From DASXYU01 sp036502295 (GTDB lineage: Bacteria; Actinomycetota; Actinomycetes; Mycobacteriales; Jatrophihabitantaceae): a stretch of DNA of 48,683 nucleotides. The notes beneath the pieces were generated by a model that was not told where the DNA came from, did not search any database, and saw nothing but the letters and a program-made list of their open reading frames with translations. The stretch lies in assembly GCA_036502295.1 (NCBI GenBank), contig DASXYU010000066.1, forward strand, positions 1 to 48,683, written 5' to 3'. This document shows, piece by piece, positions 22,133 through 30,156 of this stretch (positions are counted from its first letter, which is position 1; each line of letters begins with the position of its first letter). The position numbers and the translations under genes were made by a program.

Positions 22133-22888
22133 ATGGACTTCAACCCCCACCCGCGTGGCGTCGTACTTACGGCCGCCGGTCCGCAGATGCACGCTGCGCT
22201 GCATCGGCTCGCGTTGCCCACGTTCCGCCGCTACGGCGACCGGTGGGGTTATGACGTCCGCGCCGTCGATCTACCGGCGGACGGGGTCGGCGCTGATCCT
22301 GCCGCGCAGCGCGCGAAGTGGGCCAAGATCGGATTGCTGCGTGAGGCACTGGCGACGTATCCGCTCGCGCTATGGCTCGACGCCGACGTTCTGCTGATGC
22401 GCGATGACGAAGACATTGCTGCGCACCTGCACGCGGATTCGTTTCAGGCGCTCGCTTTGGAGCATGTTCCGCATGAGCACCGGGTCAACCCCAATACCGG
22501 GGTGTGGCTGATGCGCTCTGGGTCGGAGTCGTTCGCGTTCCTCGATGCTGTGGAAGCCGCCGGTCCGCAACTGGGGCCGTGGGCCGACCAAGGTGCGGTG
22601 CTCGCTGCGTTGGGCTGGTCTCGTGGTGACGAGAACTACTGGTGGGCCAAGCCGGGGGCCGGTAACAGCTACCTGAGTGCGACGAGTTGGTTGCCCCCGG
22701 GTTGGAATCAGCCGTATCTGGCCGAGCGCCACGATGCGGATCTCTATAACGGCAGCGCCCTCTCGTACCAGGACCGTCCCGCTGTCGCGGAACCGCATGC
22801 GATGCACTTCATGGGGATGACGCCGGCTGCGCGATACCGGCACATGGGCAACGTCGCCGACACGCTGGACCGTCGCCGGTTGGCGTGA
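22133..22888 (+). CDS. Putative DxD glycosyltransferase-like protein
   Basis: A 251-residue protein resembling the galactosyl transferase GMA12/MNN10 (GT34-like) group of GT-A enzymes. It has A-K-W-A-K-I-G-L-L-R-E-A-L, the metal-binding D83-x-D85 in L-W-L-D-A-D-V-L-L, then N-P-N-T-G-V-W-L-M-R-S and D-Q-G-A-V-L-A-A-L-G-W. A late H-F-M-G-M-T may be the metal His. No membrane segment is visible. Donor and acceptor are unknown. ATG 22133 or GTG 22127 start the frame; no strong ribosome-binding site is seen. It sits alone between the divergent kdp operons and looks unrelated to potassium. Confidence 0.5.
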   Translation: MDFNPHPRGVVLTAAGPQMHAALHRLALPTFRRYGDRWGYDVRAVDLPADGVGADPAAQRAKWAKIGLLREALATYPLALWLDADVLLMRDDEDIAAHLHADSFQALALEHVPHEHRVNPNTGVWLMRSGSESFAFLDAVEAAGPQLGPWADQGAVLAALGWSRGDENYWWAKPGAGNSYLSATSWLPPGWNQPYLAERHDADLYNGSALSYQDRPAVAEPHAMHFMGMTPAARYRHMGNVADTLDRRRLA

Positions 22889-22962
22889 GCCACGGTTTGG
22901 ACACCTTCACTGCGCTGAGCTGCTAAGCCCGCGGCCACCAGCCTGCGCGGCGTGTCGACGTC

Positions 22963-23000
22963 GCGAGGATCGCGCGAGGATCCCGTGAGGATGCCGGGAG
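22963..23000 (+). promoter_or_regulatory. 11-bp-spaced direct repeats upstream of kdpFABC
   Basis: GCGAGGAT (22963-22970), GCGAGGAT (22974-22981), GTGAGGAT (22985-22992) and a partial GGGAG (22996-23000) start exactly 11 bp apart, preceded by TGTCGACGTC. Just downstream CTAGG and CCTAG (23005-23009, 23016-23020) form a small inverted repeat that could overlap the -10 region. The block matches the one upstream of kdpDE. Confidence 0.75.
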
Positions 23001-23040
23001 TCCGCTAGGCGCCGTCCTAGCCCCGGCGTTCAGTGAACTC

Positions 23041-23124
23041 GTGACCGATTTCGTTGCCGTCCTCGTAACGCTGACCGTCTTCGCGCTCATCGCCCTCTGC
23101 GTCAAGGGGGCGGAGAAGCTGTGA
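23041..23124 (+). CDS. 27-residue membrane peptide before kdpF
   Basis: GTG 23041 to TGA 23124. The peptide (V-T-D-F-V-A-V-L-V-T-L-T-V-F-A-L-I-A-L-C-V-K-G-A-E-K-L) is one hydrophobic helix with a basic end, like KdpF but distinct in sequence. Its stop overlaps the kdpF start (GTGA at 23121-23124), so the two are likely translated together. It may be a second small subunit of the Kdp complex or a leader peptide. The actinobacterial kdp operons I remember sometimes have a short frame here, but I cannot name it. Confidence 0.6.
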   Translation: MTDFVAVLVTLTVFALIALCVKGAEKL

Positions 23125-23210
23125 ACCTCGTCAACGGCGTGGGACTGATCCTGTCGATCCTGGTGATCGTCTTCCTCGTCATCGCGCTCATCAGGTCGGA
23201 GAAATTCTGA
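23121..23210 (+). CDS. kdpF: KdpF small subunit of the potassium ATPase
   Basis: A 29-residue single-helix peptide from GTG 23121 to TGA 23210. Its hydrophobic helix (L-I-L-S-I-L-V-I-V-F-L-V-I-A-L-I) followed by R-S-E-K-F matches the KdpF ending (typically L-x-R-P-E-R-F/K-F). KdpF stabilises the KdpABC complex in the membrane. It overlaps the preceding peptide gene by 4 nt and precedes kdpA by 34 nt. Confidence 0.85.
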   Translation: MNLVNGVGLILSILVIVFLVIALIRSEKF

Positions 23211-23244
23211 TGAGTGACGCGACGCGACGCTCGCGGAGCGACCG

Positions 23245-24906
23245 ATGACAACACAGTGGGCAGGCGTCATCTTCCTGTTGACGCTCATCGCCGCACTCGC
23301 CTTGGTGCACAAGCCGCTGGGCGACTACATGTACCGCGTCGTGAATGGCCCCAAACATCTCGCCGTCGAGCGCGGCGTCTATAAGGTCGGCGGCGTCGAT
23401 CCCGACGCCGACCAGCCTTGGAGCCGTTACCTGCGCTCGGTACTGGCTTTCAGCGTCGTCGGCGTCCTCTTCCTCTACGTCTTCCTGCGGTTGCAGCGGC
23501 ACTTCTGGCCACCGTACGACGTGCCGCAGATGACGTCGGACCAGGCCTTCAACACGGCCGCCAGTTTCGTCACCAACACGAACTGGCAGTCGTACTCCGG
23601 CGAGAACGCGCTGGGCTACGTCGTACAGATGGCCGGACTGGCGGTGCAGAACTTCGTCTCGGCCTCCGTCGGCATTGCGGTCGCTATCGCCCTCGTGCGC
23701 GGTTTCGCGCGTAACCACACCGATAAGCTCGGTAACTTCTGGGTCGACCTCACCCGTATCTGCCTACGCGTCCTACTGCCGATCTCGGTGCTGTTCGCGA
23801 TCGTCTTCGTTGGTGCGGGGGTCATACAGAACTTCCACCCTTACGAGACGATCCAGACGATCGCCGGTGGTACGCAGACGATCCCAGGCGGCCCATGGGC
23901 GAGCCAAGAGGTGATCAAGGAGTTCGGCACCAACGGTGGCGGTATCGCCAACGCCAACTCGGCGCACCCGTTTGAGAACCCGACCACGTGGACCAACTGG
24001 CTGCAGATCTTCCTGCTGCTCTGCGTCAGCTTCTCGCTGCCGCGCACCTTTGGCCGAATCATCGGCGACAAGAAGCAGGGCTACGCCATCGTCTCGGTGA
24101 TGGCACTGCTTGCCGTGGTGAGCGTGACCTTCATGCTCGTCTTCCAAGGGATGCACCACGGCGCGGTCCCGACCGCGGTGGGGGCGGCGAGCGAGGGAAC
24201 CGAGACCCGATTCGGGGTTCCCGACTCGGCGATCTTCGCCACCGGAACCACCCTCACCTCGACGGGAGCGGTGGACAGCTTTCACGACTCGTACACGAGT
24301 CTCGGTGGCGCGATGACGTTGCTGAACATGATGCTCGGCGAAGTCGCGCCGGGCGGCACGGGCTCCGGGCTGTACGGGATGCTGGTGCTCGCTGTGATCA
24401 CCGTCTTCGTGGCGGGGCTGATGGTCGGGCGCACTCCCGAGTACCTCGGCAAGAAGCTCGGCGGACGCGAGCTGAAGTTCGCTTCGCTCTACCTGCTGAC
24501 CACCCCCGCGCTCGTCCTCATCGGCACCGCGGTGGCGATGGCGTTACCTGGTGAACGGGCCTCGATGTGGAACTCGGGGGCGCACGGTCTCTCCGAGGTG
24601 CTCTATGCGTTCACGTCTGCCGGCAACAACAACGGCTCGGCGTTCGCGGGCATCGGGGCGAACACTGTTTGGTACAACTACGCGCTCGGATTCGTCATGC
24701 TGCTAGGACGTTTCCTGCCGATCGTCTTCGTCCTCGCGCTCGCCGGATCGCTGGCCAAACAGCAGGCCACTCCGGCCTCGGAGGGCACGCTGCCGACGCA
24801 TCGTCCGCTCTTCGTCGGCATGCTCACGGGCGTCACGGTGATCGTCGTCGCCCTCACCTATTTCCCGGCCCTCGCACTGGGGCCGTTCGCCGAAGGGCTG
24901 CACTGA
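23245..24906 (+). CDS. kdpA: KdpA potassium-binding and translocating subunit
   Basis: A 553-residue membrane protein of the K+-channel-like superfamily. It has about ten hydrophobic segments and four selectivity-filter-like loops: T-N-T-N-W-Q-S-Y, F-G-T-N-G-G-G-I-A-N-A-N-S-A-H-P, G-G-T-G-S-G-L-Y-G and T-S-A-G-N-N-N-G-S-A-F. It binds K+ from outside and passes it to KdpB. The length is usual for the family. ATG 23245 follows a GCGGAGCG stretch; the stop overlaps the kdpB ATG by one base (TGATG). Confidence 0.97.
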   Translation: MTTQWAGVIFLLTLIAALALVHKPLGDYMYRVVNGPKHLAVERGVYKVGGVDPDADQPWSRYLRSVLAFSVVGVLFLYVFLRLQRHFWPPYDVPQMTSDQAFNTAASFVTNTNWQSYSGENALGYVVQMAGLAVQNFVSASVGIAVAIALVRGFARNHTDKLGNFWVDLTRICLRVLLPISVLFAIVFVGAGVIQNFHPYETIQTIAGGTQTIPGGPWASQEVIKEFGTNGGGIANANSAHPFENPTTWTNWLQIFLLLCVSFSLPRTFGRIIGDKKQGYAIVSVMALLAVVSVTFMLVFQGMHHGAVPTAVGAASEGTETRFGVPDSAIFATGTTLTSTGAVDSFHDSYTSLGGAMTLLNMMLGEVAPGGTGSGLYGMLVLAVITVFVAGLMVGRTPEYLGKKLGGRELKFASLYLLTTPALVLIGTAVAMALPGERASMWNSGAHGLSEVLYAFTSAGNNNGSAFAGIGANTVWYNYALGFVMLLGRFLPIVFVLALAGSLAKQQATPASEGTLPTHRPLFVGMLTGVTVIVVALTYFPALALGPFAEGLH

Positions 24907-27032
24907 TGACTGTCGCCGCCGGAATTCTCAACCCCGCGATGCTACGGACGTCGTTGCCTGACGCGGTGCGCAAGTTCAATCCGCGGACGCTCTGGCGCAA
25001 CCCGGTGATGTTCATCGTCGAGATCGGTGCCGTCTTTACGACGGTAATCGCACTCGCCGACCCTCCCCCGGCGGCTACGCCCTCATCGCCGGGGGGACCC
25101 CCACCGCTGTTTTCCTGGCTCATCGTGGTCTGGCTGTGGTTCACCGTCCTCTTCGCGAACCTCGCCGAGGCCGTTGCTGAAGGACGTGGCAAGGCGCAGG
25201 CAGAGGCCCTACGCCGCGCCAAGACCGACACTCTCGCGCGACGCGCCTGCGCCACCGGCGAGGAGTTGGTGCCCGCACCGCAGTTGCGGCAGGGGGATGT
25301 CGTGGTGTGTGAGGCGGGGGAGGTGATTCCCGGTGACGGTGACGTCATAGACGGCATCGCCAGCGTGGACGAGTCCGCGATCACCGGTGAATCGGCGCCG
25401 GTGATCCGAGAGAGCGGCGGTGACCGCAGTTCCGTCACCGGCGGAACCAAGGTGCTGAGTGACCGCATCATCGTGCGCATCACGCAGAAGCCGGGAGAGA
25501 GCTTCATCGACCGGATGATCGCCCTCGTTGAAGGCGCCAGCCGGCAGAAGACACCGAACGAGATCGCACTCAATATCCTGCTCGCCTCGCTCACCATCAT
25601 CTTCGTGCTGGCGACGGTGACGCTGCAGCCATTGGCGATCTTCAGCAAGAACGTCACCGGTGCGGCAAACTCCGCGACCCTCGACCAGCACGGCATCACC
25701 GGGATCGTGATGGTGTCGCTACTCGTCTGCCTCATCCCGACCACGATCGGTGCGCTGCTGTCGGCGATCGGTATCGCGGGCATGGACCGTCTCGTGCAGC
25801 GCAACGTGCTGGCGATGTCGGGGCGTGCTGTCGAGGCAGCCGGCGATGTGAACACGCTGCTGCTCGACAAGACCGGCACGATCACCCTCGGCAACCGGCA
25901 GGCGAGTGACCTCATCCCGTCCTCCGACGTGCTCGTCGGCGAGCTTGCCGATGCAGCGCAGCTCTCCTCCCTCGCCGACGAAACCCCTGAAGGACGCTCG
26001 GTGGTGGTGCTCGCCAAGGAGCGCTACGGCCTGCGCGAACGCGCCGCCGGCGAACTCAGCCACGCGAGCTTCGTGCACTTCAGCGCGCAGACGCGGATGA
26101 GTGGAGTCGACCTCTCGGCGATGGACGCCGACGCCGAACGGCAGATCCGCAAGGGTGCCGCCGCAGCTGTCTTCACGTGGGTACGTGCTGGCGGTGGCAG
26201 CGTGCCGCCGCGCATGGGCGAGGTGGTGGACGGCATCAGCGCCTCCGGCGGCACCCCGCTCGTCGTTGCGGAGCGTCGCGGAGCTGCGATGCCGAGCGTC
26301 CTCGGGGTGATTCACCTCAAGGACGTGGTGAAGGAGGGGATGCGGGAACGCTTCGCCGAGCTGCGGCGCATGGGCATCCGCACGGTGATGATCACCGGTG
26401 ACAATCCACTCACCGCCCGCGCGATCGCGGAGGAGGCCGGTGTCGACGACTTCCTCGCCGAGGCGAAGCCCGAGGACAAGATGGCGCTCATCAAGCGCGA
26501 GCAGGAGGGCGGCAAGCTCGTCGCGATGACCGGCGACGGCACCAACGACGCCCCGGCACTCGCGCAGGCGGATGTCGGTGTCGCGATGAACTCGGGGACG
26601 TCCGCGGCGAAGGAAGCCGGCAACATGGTCGACCTCGATTCCGACCCGACGAAGCTCATCGAGATCGTCGAGATCGGCAAGCAACTGCTCATTACCCGAG
26701 GCGCGCTGACGACCTTCTCCATCGCCAATGACATCGCGAAGTACTTCGCGATCATCCCGGCGATGTTCGCAGCCGTGTATCCCGGGCTGGACAAGCTGAA
26801 CGTCATGCGGTTGCACTCGCCGCAGTCCGCGATCCTCTCGGCCGTCATCTTCAACGCGCTCATCATCGTCGCGCTGATCCCGCTCGCCCTGCGCGGAGTG
26901 CGGTATACGCCGGCGAGTGCCAGCGCGATGCTGCGTCGCAACCTCTACATCTACGGCCTCGGCGGCATCGTCCTGCCGTTCGTCGGCATCAAACTCATCG
27001 ACCTGCTGATCCAGCTCGTCCCAGGCTTCTAG
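24906..27032 (+). CDS. kdpB: KdpB P-type ATPase subunit
   Basis: A 708-residue P-type ATPase that powers K+ uptake. Visible motifs are T-G-E-S (S163 is the regulatory Ser position phosphorylated in E. coli KdpB), the phosphorylation site D321-K-T-G-T, the nucleotide-binding K-G-A-A-A, T-G-D-N-P-L-T-A and G-D-G-T-N-D-A-P. A Pro/Gly-rich insert (P-P-P-A-A-T-P-S-S-P-G-G-P-P-P) lies in the first periplasmic loop between TM1 and TM2 and is larger than I would expect. ATG 24906 overlaps the kdpA stop. A long frame upstream of 24906 is inside kdpA and not used. Confidence 0.97.
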   Translation: MTVAAGILNPAMLRTSLPDAVRKFNPRTLWRNPVMFIVEIGAVFTTVIALADPPPAATPSSPGGPPPLFSWLIVVWLWFTVLFANLAEAVAEGRGKAQAEALRRAKTDTLARRACATGEELVPAPQLRQGDVVVCEAGEVIPGDGDVIDGIASVDESAITGESAPVIRESGGDRSSVTGGTKVLSDRIIVRITQKPGESFIDRMIALVEGASRQKTPNEIALNILLASLTIIFVLATVTLQPLAIFSKNVTGAANSATLDQHGITGIVMVSLLVCLIPTTIGALLSAIGIAGMDRLVQRNVLAMSGRAVEAAGDVNTLLLDKTGTITLGNRQASDLIPSSDVLVGELADAAQLSSLADETPEGRSVVVLAKERYGLRERAAGELSHASFVHFSAQTRMSGVDLSAMDADAERQIRKGAAAAVFTWVRAGGGSVPPRMGEVVDGISASGGTPLVVAERRGAAMPSVLGVIHLKDVVKEGMRERFAELRRMGIRTVMITGDNPLTARAIAEEAGVDDFLAEAKPEDKMALIKREQEGGKLVAMTGDGTNDAPALAQADVGVAMNSGTSAAKEAGNMVDLDSDPTKLIEIVEIGKQLLITRGALTTFSIANDIAKYFAIIPAMFAAVYPGLDKLNVMRLHSPQSAILSAVIFNALIIVALIPLALRGVRYTPASASAMLRRNLYIYGLGGIVLPFVGIKLIDLLIQLVPGF

Positions 27033-27062
27033 CCCAGTCTTCAGAAAGCGAGTGCGACAACG

Positions 27063-27683
27063 ATGCGCGCCATCCTCGACTACCTGCGCACGGCTTCAGC
27101 CGCGCTACGGATGCTGCTGATCTTCACGGCGATCTGCGGCATCGCCTACCCGCTTGCCATCACGGCGGTCGCCCAGATCCCCGGGCTCAAGCACCGAGCC
27201 GATGGTTCATTCGTCACCAAGGCCGGCGTGGTCGTCGGATCGTCGCTGATCGGGCAGTCCTTTACCGATGCGAAGGGCAACGCGCTGCCGCAGTACTTCC
27301 AGTCGCGGCCCTCCGCGGCGGGGGAAGGGTATGACGCGACGGCGTCGTCCGCGAGTAACTACGGCCCCGAGTCGACGAAACTGCTGGATCTGGTCAACAG
27401 CCGCCGTGCGGCGATCGCCGACCTCGAGGGAGTCGCAGGCTCCGCGGTTCCTCCCGACGCCCTCACTACTTCGGGCTCGGGCCTCGACCCGGACATCAGC
27501 CCGGCATATGCGGCCCTGCAGGAGAGGCGCGTCGCGGCCGTACGGCACGCCACGGTGGCGCAGATCGACGAACTCGTCCATGCGCATACCGCATCGCGTG
27601 CCCTCGGGTTCATGGGTGAGCCGGCGGTCAACGTGCTGGAGCTCAACCTCGCACTCGATGCAACCCTTCCTGTGCAGCCGTGA
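27063..27683 (+). CDS. kdpC: KdpC subunit of the potassium ATPase
   Basis: A 206-residue protein with one N-terminal membrane segment (residues 16-37, L-L-I-F-T-A-I-C-G-I-A-Y-P-L) and a periplasmic domain. Family blocks include G-S-S-L-I-G-Q-S-F, Y-F-Q-S-R-P-S-A-A, S-A-S-N-Y-G-P-E-S-T-K-L, P-P-D-A-L-T-T-S-G-S-G-L-D-P-D-I-S-P and V-N-V-L-E-L-N-L-A-L. KdpC helps KdpA capture K+. It follows kdpB after 30 nt. The first KdpE-box repeat for the next gene overlaps its stop codon. Confidence 0.96.
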   Translation: MRAILDYLRTASAALRMLLIFTAICGIAYPLAITAVAQIPGLKHRADGSFVTKAGVVVGSSLIGQSFTDAKGNALPQYFQSRPSAAGEGYDATASSASNYGPESTKLLDLVNSRRAAIADLEGVAGSAVPPDALTTSGSGLDPDISPAYAALQERRVAAVRHATVAQIDELVHAHTASRALGFMGEPAVNVLELNLALDATLPVQP

Positions 27684-27709
27684 GGATGTCGTGAGGATCG
27701 GCGACAGAT
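27680..27709 (+). promoter_or_regulatory. 11-bp-spaced direct repeats upstream of the KimA-like gene
   Basis: GTGAGGAT (27680-27687) and GTGAGGAT (27691-27698) start 11 bp apart; a degenerate third (GCGACAGA, 27702-27709) keeps the spacing. The motif is the same as upstream of kdpDE and kdpFABC, so the potassium transporter is probably in the same regulon. The first repeat contains the kdpC stop. Confidence 0.65.
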
Positions 27710-27755
27710 GGACGTCGGTGCCCACTTGCCGGTGTGTGCTGGTGAGGTGACAACA

Positions 27756-27809
27756 GGCGCTCGGCAGGCCTTTTCCCCCGGCGGCCACGCCCGCACTGCC
27801 GAGGGCGCC
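27756..27809 (+). promoter_or_regulatory. Leader hairpin of the KimA-like gene
   Basis: GGCGC-TCGGCAG (27756-27767) pairs with CTGCCGA-GG-GCGCC (27796-27809), a 12-bp stem with a GG bulge and a 28-nt loop that contains CTTTTCC. It lies between the repeat operator and the start codon at 27825. A riboregulatory role is possible; it does not match the c-di-AMP riboswitch I would expect for such genes. Confidence 0.4.
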
Positions 27810-27824
27810 CCCATTGGCATCGAC

Positions 27825-30146
27825 ATGCCGGAGCGGTTCAGCTACCGCTGCAAGCGGGTGTTGCTCGGTCGGCCCCTCGTCAACGAGCAGCTGTACGGCG
27901 AGAAACTATCCAAGAAGGCCGCCCTCGGCGTCCTCTCGAGCGACAACATCTCCTCTGCCGCGTACGGCTCGGAGGAGATGCTCATCGTGTTGCTCGGAGT
28001 CTTCGGCCTCACCGGGTTCCGTATCCTGCTGCCGATGACCGCAGCGGTGATCGCAGTCCTGGTGATCATGGCGCTGATGTACCGCGAAGTCGTCATGGTC
28101 TACACGAGGGCCGGTGGCTCGTATGTCGTGGCGCGGGAGAACTTCGGCCCCAAGGTCGCCCAGCTCGCCGCGGTGGCGCTGCTCATCGACTACGTGGTGA
28201 CGGTGGCGGTCCAGGCTGCTGCCGGCACTGCGGCCATCACCTCGCTCGTCCCCGCGCTGCGGTCGGTGGAATGGACGTACGGTCTCACCATCGGCGTCGT
28301 GCTACTACTCGCCTACGGAAACCTCCGCGGTGTGCGTGAGGCGGGCAATGCGTTCGCGTTTCCCACCTACTTCTTCGTCGCGGCCGCCGGAGCAGTCGTC
28401 CTCGTCGGCATACTGCGCGAAATCTTCGGTGACCTGCCGCGCATCGCGTACAGCGCCAACGAGCAGGCCAGCCTGTACCAGATCGTCAACGAACATCACC
28501 CGATCATCAGCGGGTTCGCGATCTTCATCCTCCTCAAAGCCTTCGCCAATGGCGGGTCATCGCTCACCGGACTCGAAGCGATCTCGAACAGCACTAGCGC
28601 ACTGAAACCACCCGAAGGACGTAACGCCCGCACCGTCCTCACCGTGATGGCGACTCTCCTCGGCGTTCTCGTCACGGGCATCTCCTACCTCGCCTTCGAG
28701 ACGCACGCGACGCCGTTCGAGTCGGGATCGCCGACGGTAATCAGTCAGGTGGCGAAGGCGGCGTTCGGCACGGCCTGGTACGGCCATATCGGCTTCGTCC
28801 TCGTGCAACTCGCGACCGCGCTGATCCTGTTCACCGGCGCTAACACGCCATTCACTGGGTTCCCGTTCCTCGCCAGCTTCATCGCGGAGGACTCGTTCCT
28901 GCCGAGGCAGCTCACCCGTCGTGGGCACCGCCTCGCCTTCAGCAACGGCATCCTCGTCCTCACCGTTGGGGCGCTCGCCCTACTGCTCGGCACGAGTGGC
29001 AAGCACGGACCCAACGTCGACAGACTCATCCCGTTCTACGCGATCGGAGTCTTCACAGGCTTCGCGATGGCCGGCTTCGGAATGCTGAAGCACTACGTCA
29101 CCCGCAAAGAGCCTGGATGGCGTCACCGTGCCGTGATCAGCGTCCTCGGCGGCGTGATCTCGACCCTGGTCGTCCTCATCTTCGCCGTCGTGAAATTCAC
29201 CGAGGGTGCCTGGCTCGTCGTCGTCCTCTTCCCGATCCTCTGGTTCGCACTGATGCGCCTCAACCGCCGCTACCGTGCCGAGTCGCGCTCCCTCGACCTT
29301 GCAAGCGCCGCGCGCCAGGATCAAGCAGAGGCGCCGCTCTACCCGCGGCATACGGTGCTCGTCCTCGTCGACCGTCTCGACCTCGCGGTGCTCCGTGCAT
29401 TGCGCTACGCCGGCACGTTGCGCCCTAATAGCGTCCGCGCGGTGCATATCCGTGTCGACACCGTCATGGCGGAGAAGCTCGAGTACGACTGGCTGGAACA
29501 CCGCATCGGTGACCGCGTGCCGCTCGAGATCCGCGAATGCTCCGACCGCCGTCTAGTGCGGGCGATCAGCCAGCTCAGCCTTGACACGGTGATCCTCGAC
29601 CGCGCCGAAGTCACCGTGCTGCTGCCGCGAAGGACGTTCCACGCGTTCTCGCAGCACGTTCTGCACGACAGGACGGCGGACCGGATCGCCGAGGCTGTAA
29701 GCCGGATCCCGCATGTGGCGGCGACCATCGTGCCTTTCGACACGACGATGAACCCCGAGATGATCGCCAGGATCGAAGCGAGCCAGGTGGAGGCGTCGAA
29801 GGAGCCGGCGCTGATCTCCGGAGCTGCCATCGCGGCACCGAGAGGGCGTCTGGCACCACCGGCACCGGCCATCGCCGGCATCGCGTCGATCGGATCGGTG
29901 GCGTGGCGGCAGAAGGTCACCGTCGAAGGACGGGTGAAGGCCGTGCAGGTCGGCACCCAGGCGGGCAAGTCGTTGGAGGTGCAGCTCTTCGACTCCAGCG
30001 GCGGCATGCGGCTGCTCTTCTTCGGACGCACGCGCATCGCAGGTATCCGTCCGGGAACCTATATGCGCGCCAGCGGCCGGGTCGGGGAGTACAAGGGCCA
30101 CCTCGCCATAGCCAACCCCGTCTACGAACTCATCTCCACCGACTAG
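27825..30146 (+). CDS. KimA-type potassium transporter fused to a C-terminal OB fold
   Basis: A 773-residue APC-superfamily transporter. Residues 1-470 have G-R-P-L-V-N-E-Q-L, S-S-D-N-I-S-S-A-A-Y-G-S-E-E and about 12 hydrophobic segments, as in the KimA/YdaO K+ uptake group. Residues 490-610 form the universal-stress-like cytosolic domain (H-T-V-L-V-L-V-D-R-L-D). After a Pro/Ala linker, residues 695-773 match the OB-fold nucleic-acid-binding type (V-T-V-E-G-R-V-K-A-V, L-F-D-S-S-G-G-M-R-L-L-F-F-G-R-T, I-R-P-G, L-A-I-A-N-P-V-Y-E-L). In M. tuberculosis similar domains are, from memory, separate genes (Rv2690c and Rv2694c). ATG 27825 fits the family; ATG 27708 would add an atypical N-terminus. 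Confidence 0.85.
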   Translation: MPERFSYRCKRVLLGRPLVNEQLYGEKLSKKAALGVLSSDNISSAAYGSEEMLIVLLGVFGLTGFRILLPMTAAVIAVLVIMALMYREVVMVYTRAGGSYVVARENFGPKVAQLAAVALLIDYVVTVAVQAAAGTAAITSLVPALRSVEWTYGLTIGVVLLLAYGNLRGVREAGNAFAFPTYFFVAAAGAVVLVGILREIFGDLPRIAYSANEQASLYQIVNEHHPIISGFAIFILLKAFANGGSSLTGLEAISNSTSALKPPEGRNARTVLTVMATLLGVLVTGISYLAFETHATPFESGSPTVISQVAKAAFGTAWYGHIGFVLVQLATALILFTGANTPFTGFPFLASFIAEDSFLPRQLTRRGHRLAFSNGILVLTVGALALLLGTSGKHGPNVDRLIPFYAIGVFTGFAMAGFGMLKHYVTRKEPGWRHRAVISVLGGVISTLVVLIFAVVKFTEGAWLVVVLFPILWFALMRLNRRYRAESRSLDLASAARQDQAEAPLYPRHTVLVLVDRLDLAVLRALRYAGTLRPNSVRAVHIRVDTVMAEKLEYDWLEHRIGDRVPLEIRECSDRRLVRAISQLSLDTVILDRAEVTVLLPRRTFHAFSQHVLHDRTADRIAEAVSRIPHVAATIVPFDTTMNPEMIARIEASQVEASKEPALISGAAIAAPRGRLAPPAPAIAGIASIGSVAWRQKVTVEGRVKAVQVGTQAGKSLEVQLFDSSGGMRLLFFGRTRIAGIRPGTYMRASGRVGEYKGHLAIANPVYELISTD

Positions 30147-30156
30147 CGTTGCGCCC

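Noticed and set aside
21703..22221. 172-codon reverse-strand frame between kdpD and the glycosyltransferase-like gene
   Set aside because: No recognised domain, no good start, and it overlaps the start of the plus-strand gene; composition does not look coding.
25719..26816. 365-codon reverse-strand frame
   Set aside because: It is antisense to kdpB, whose motifs are intact.
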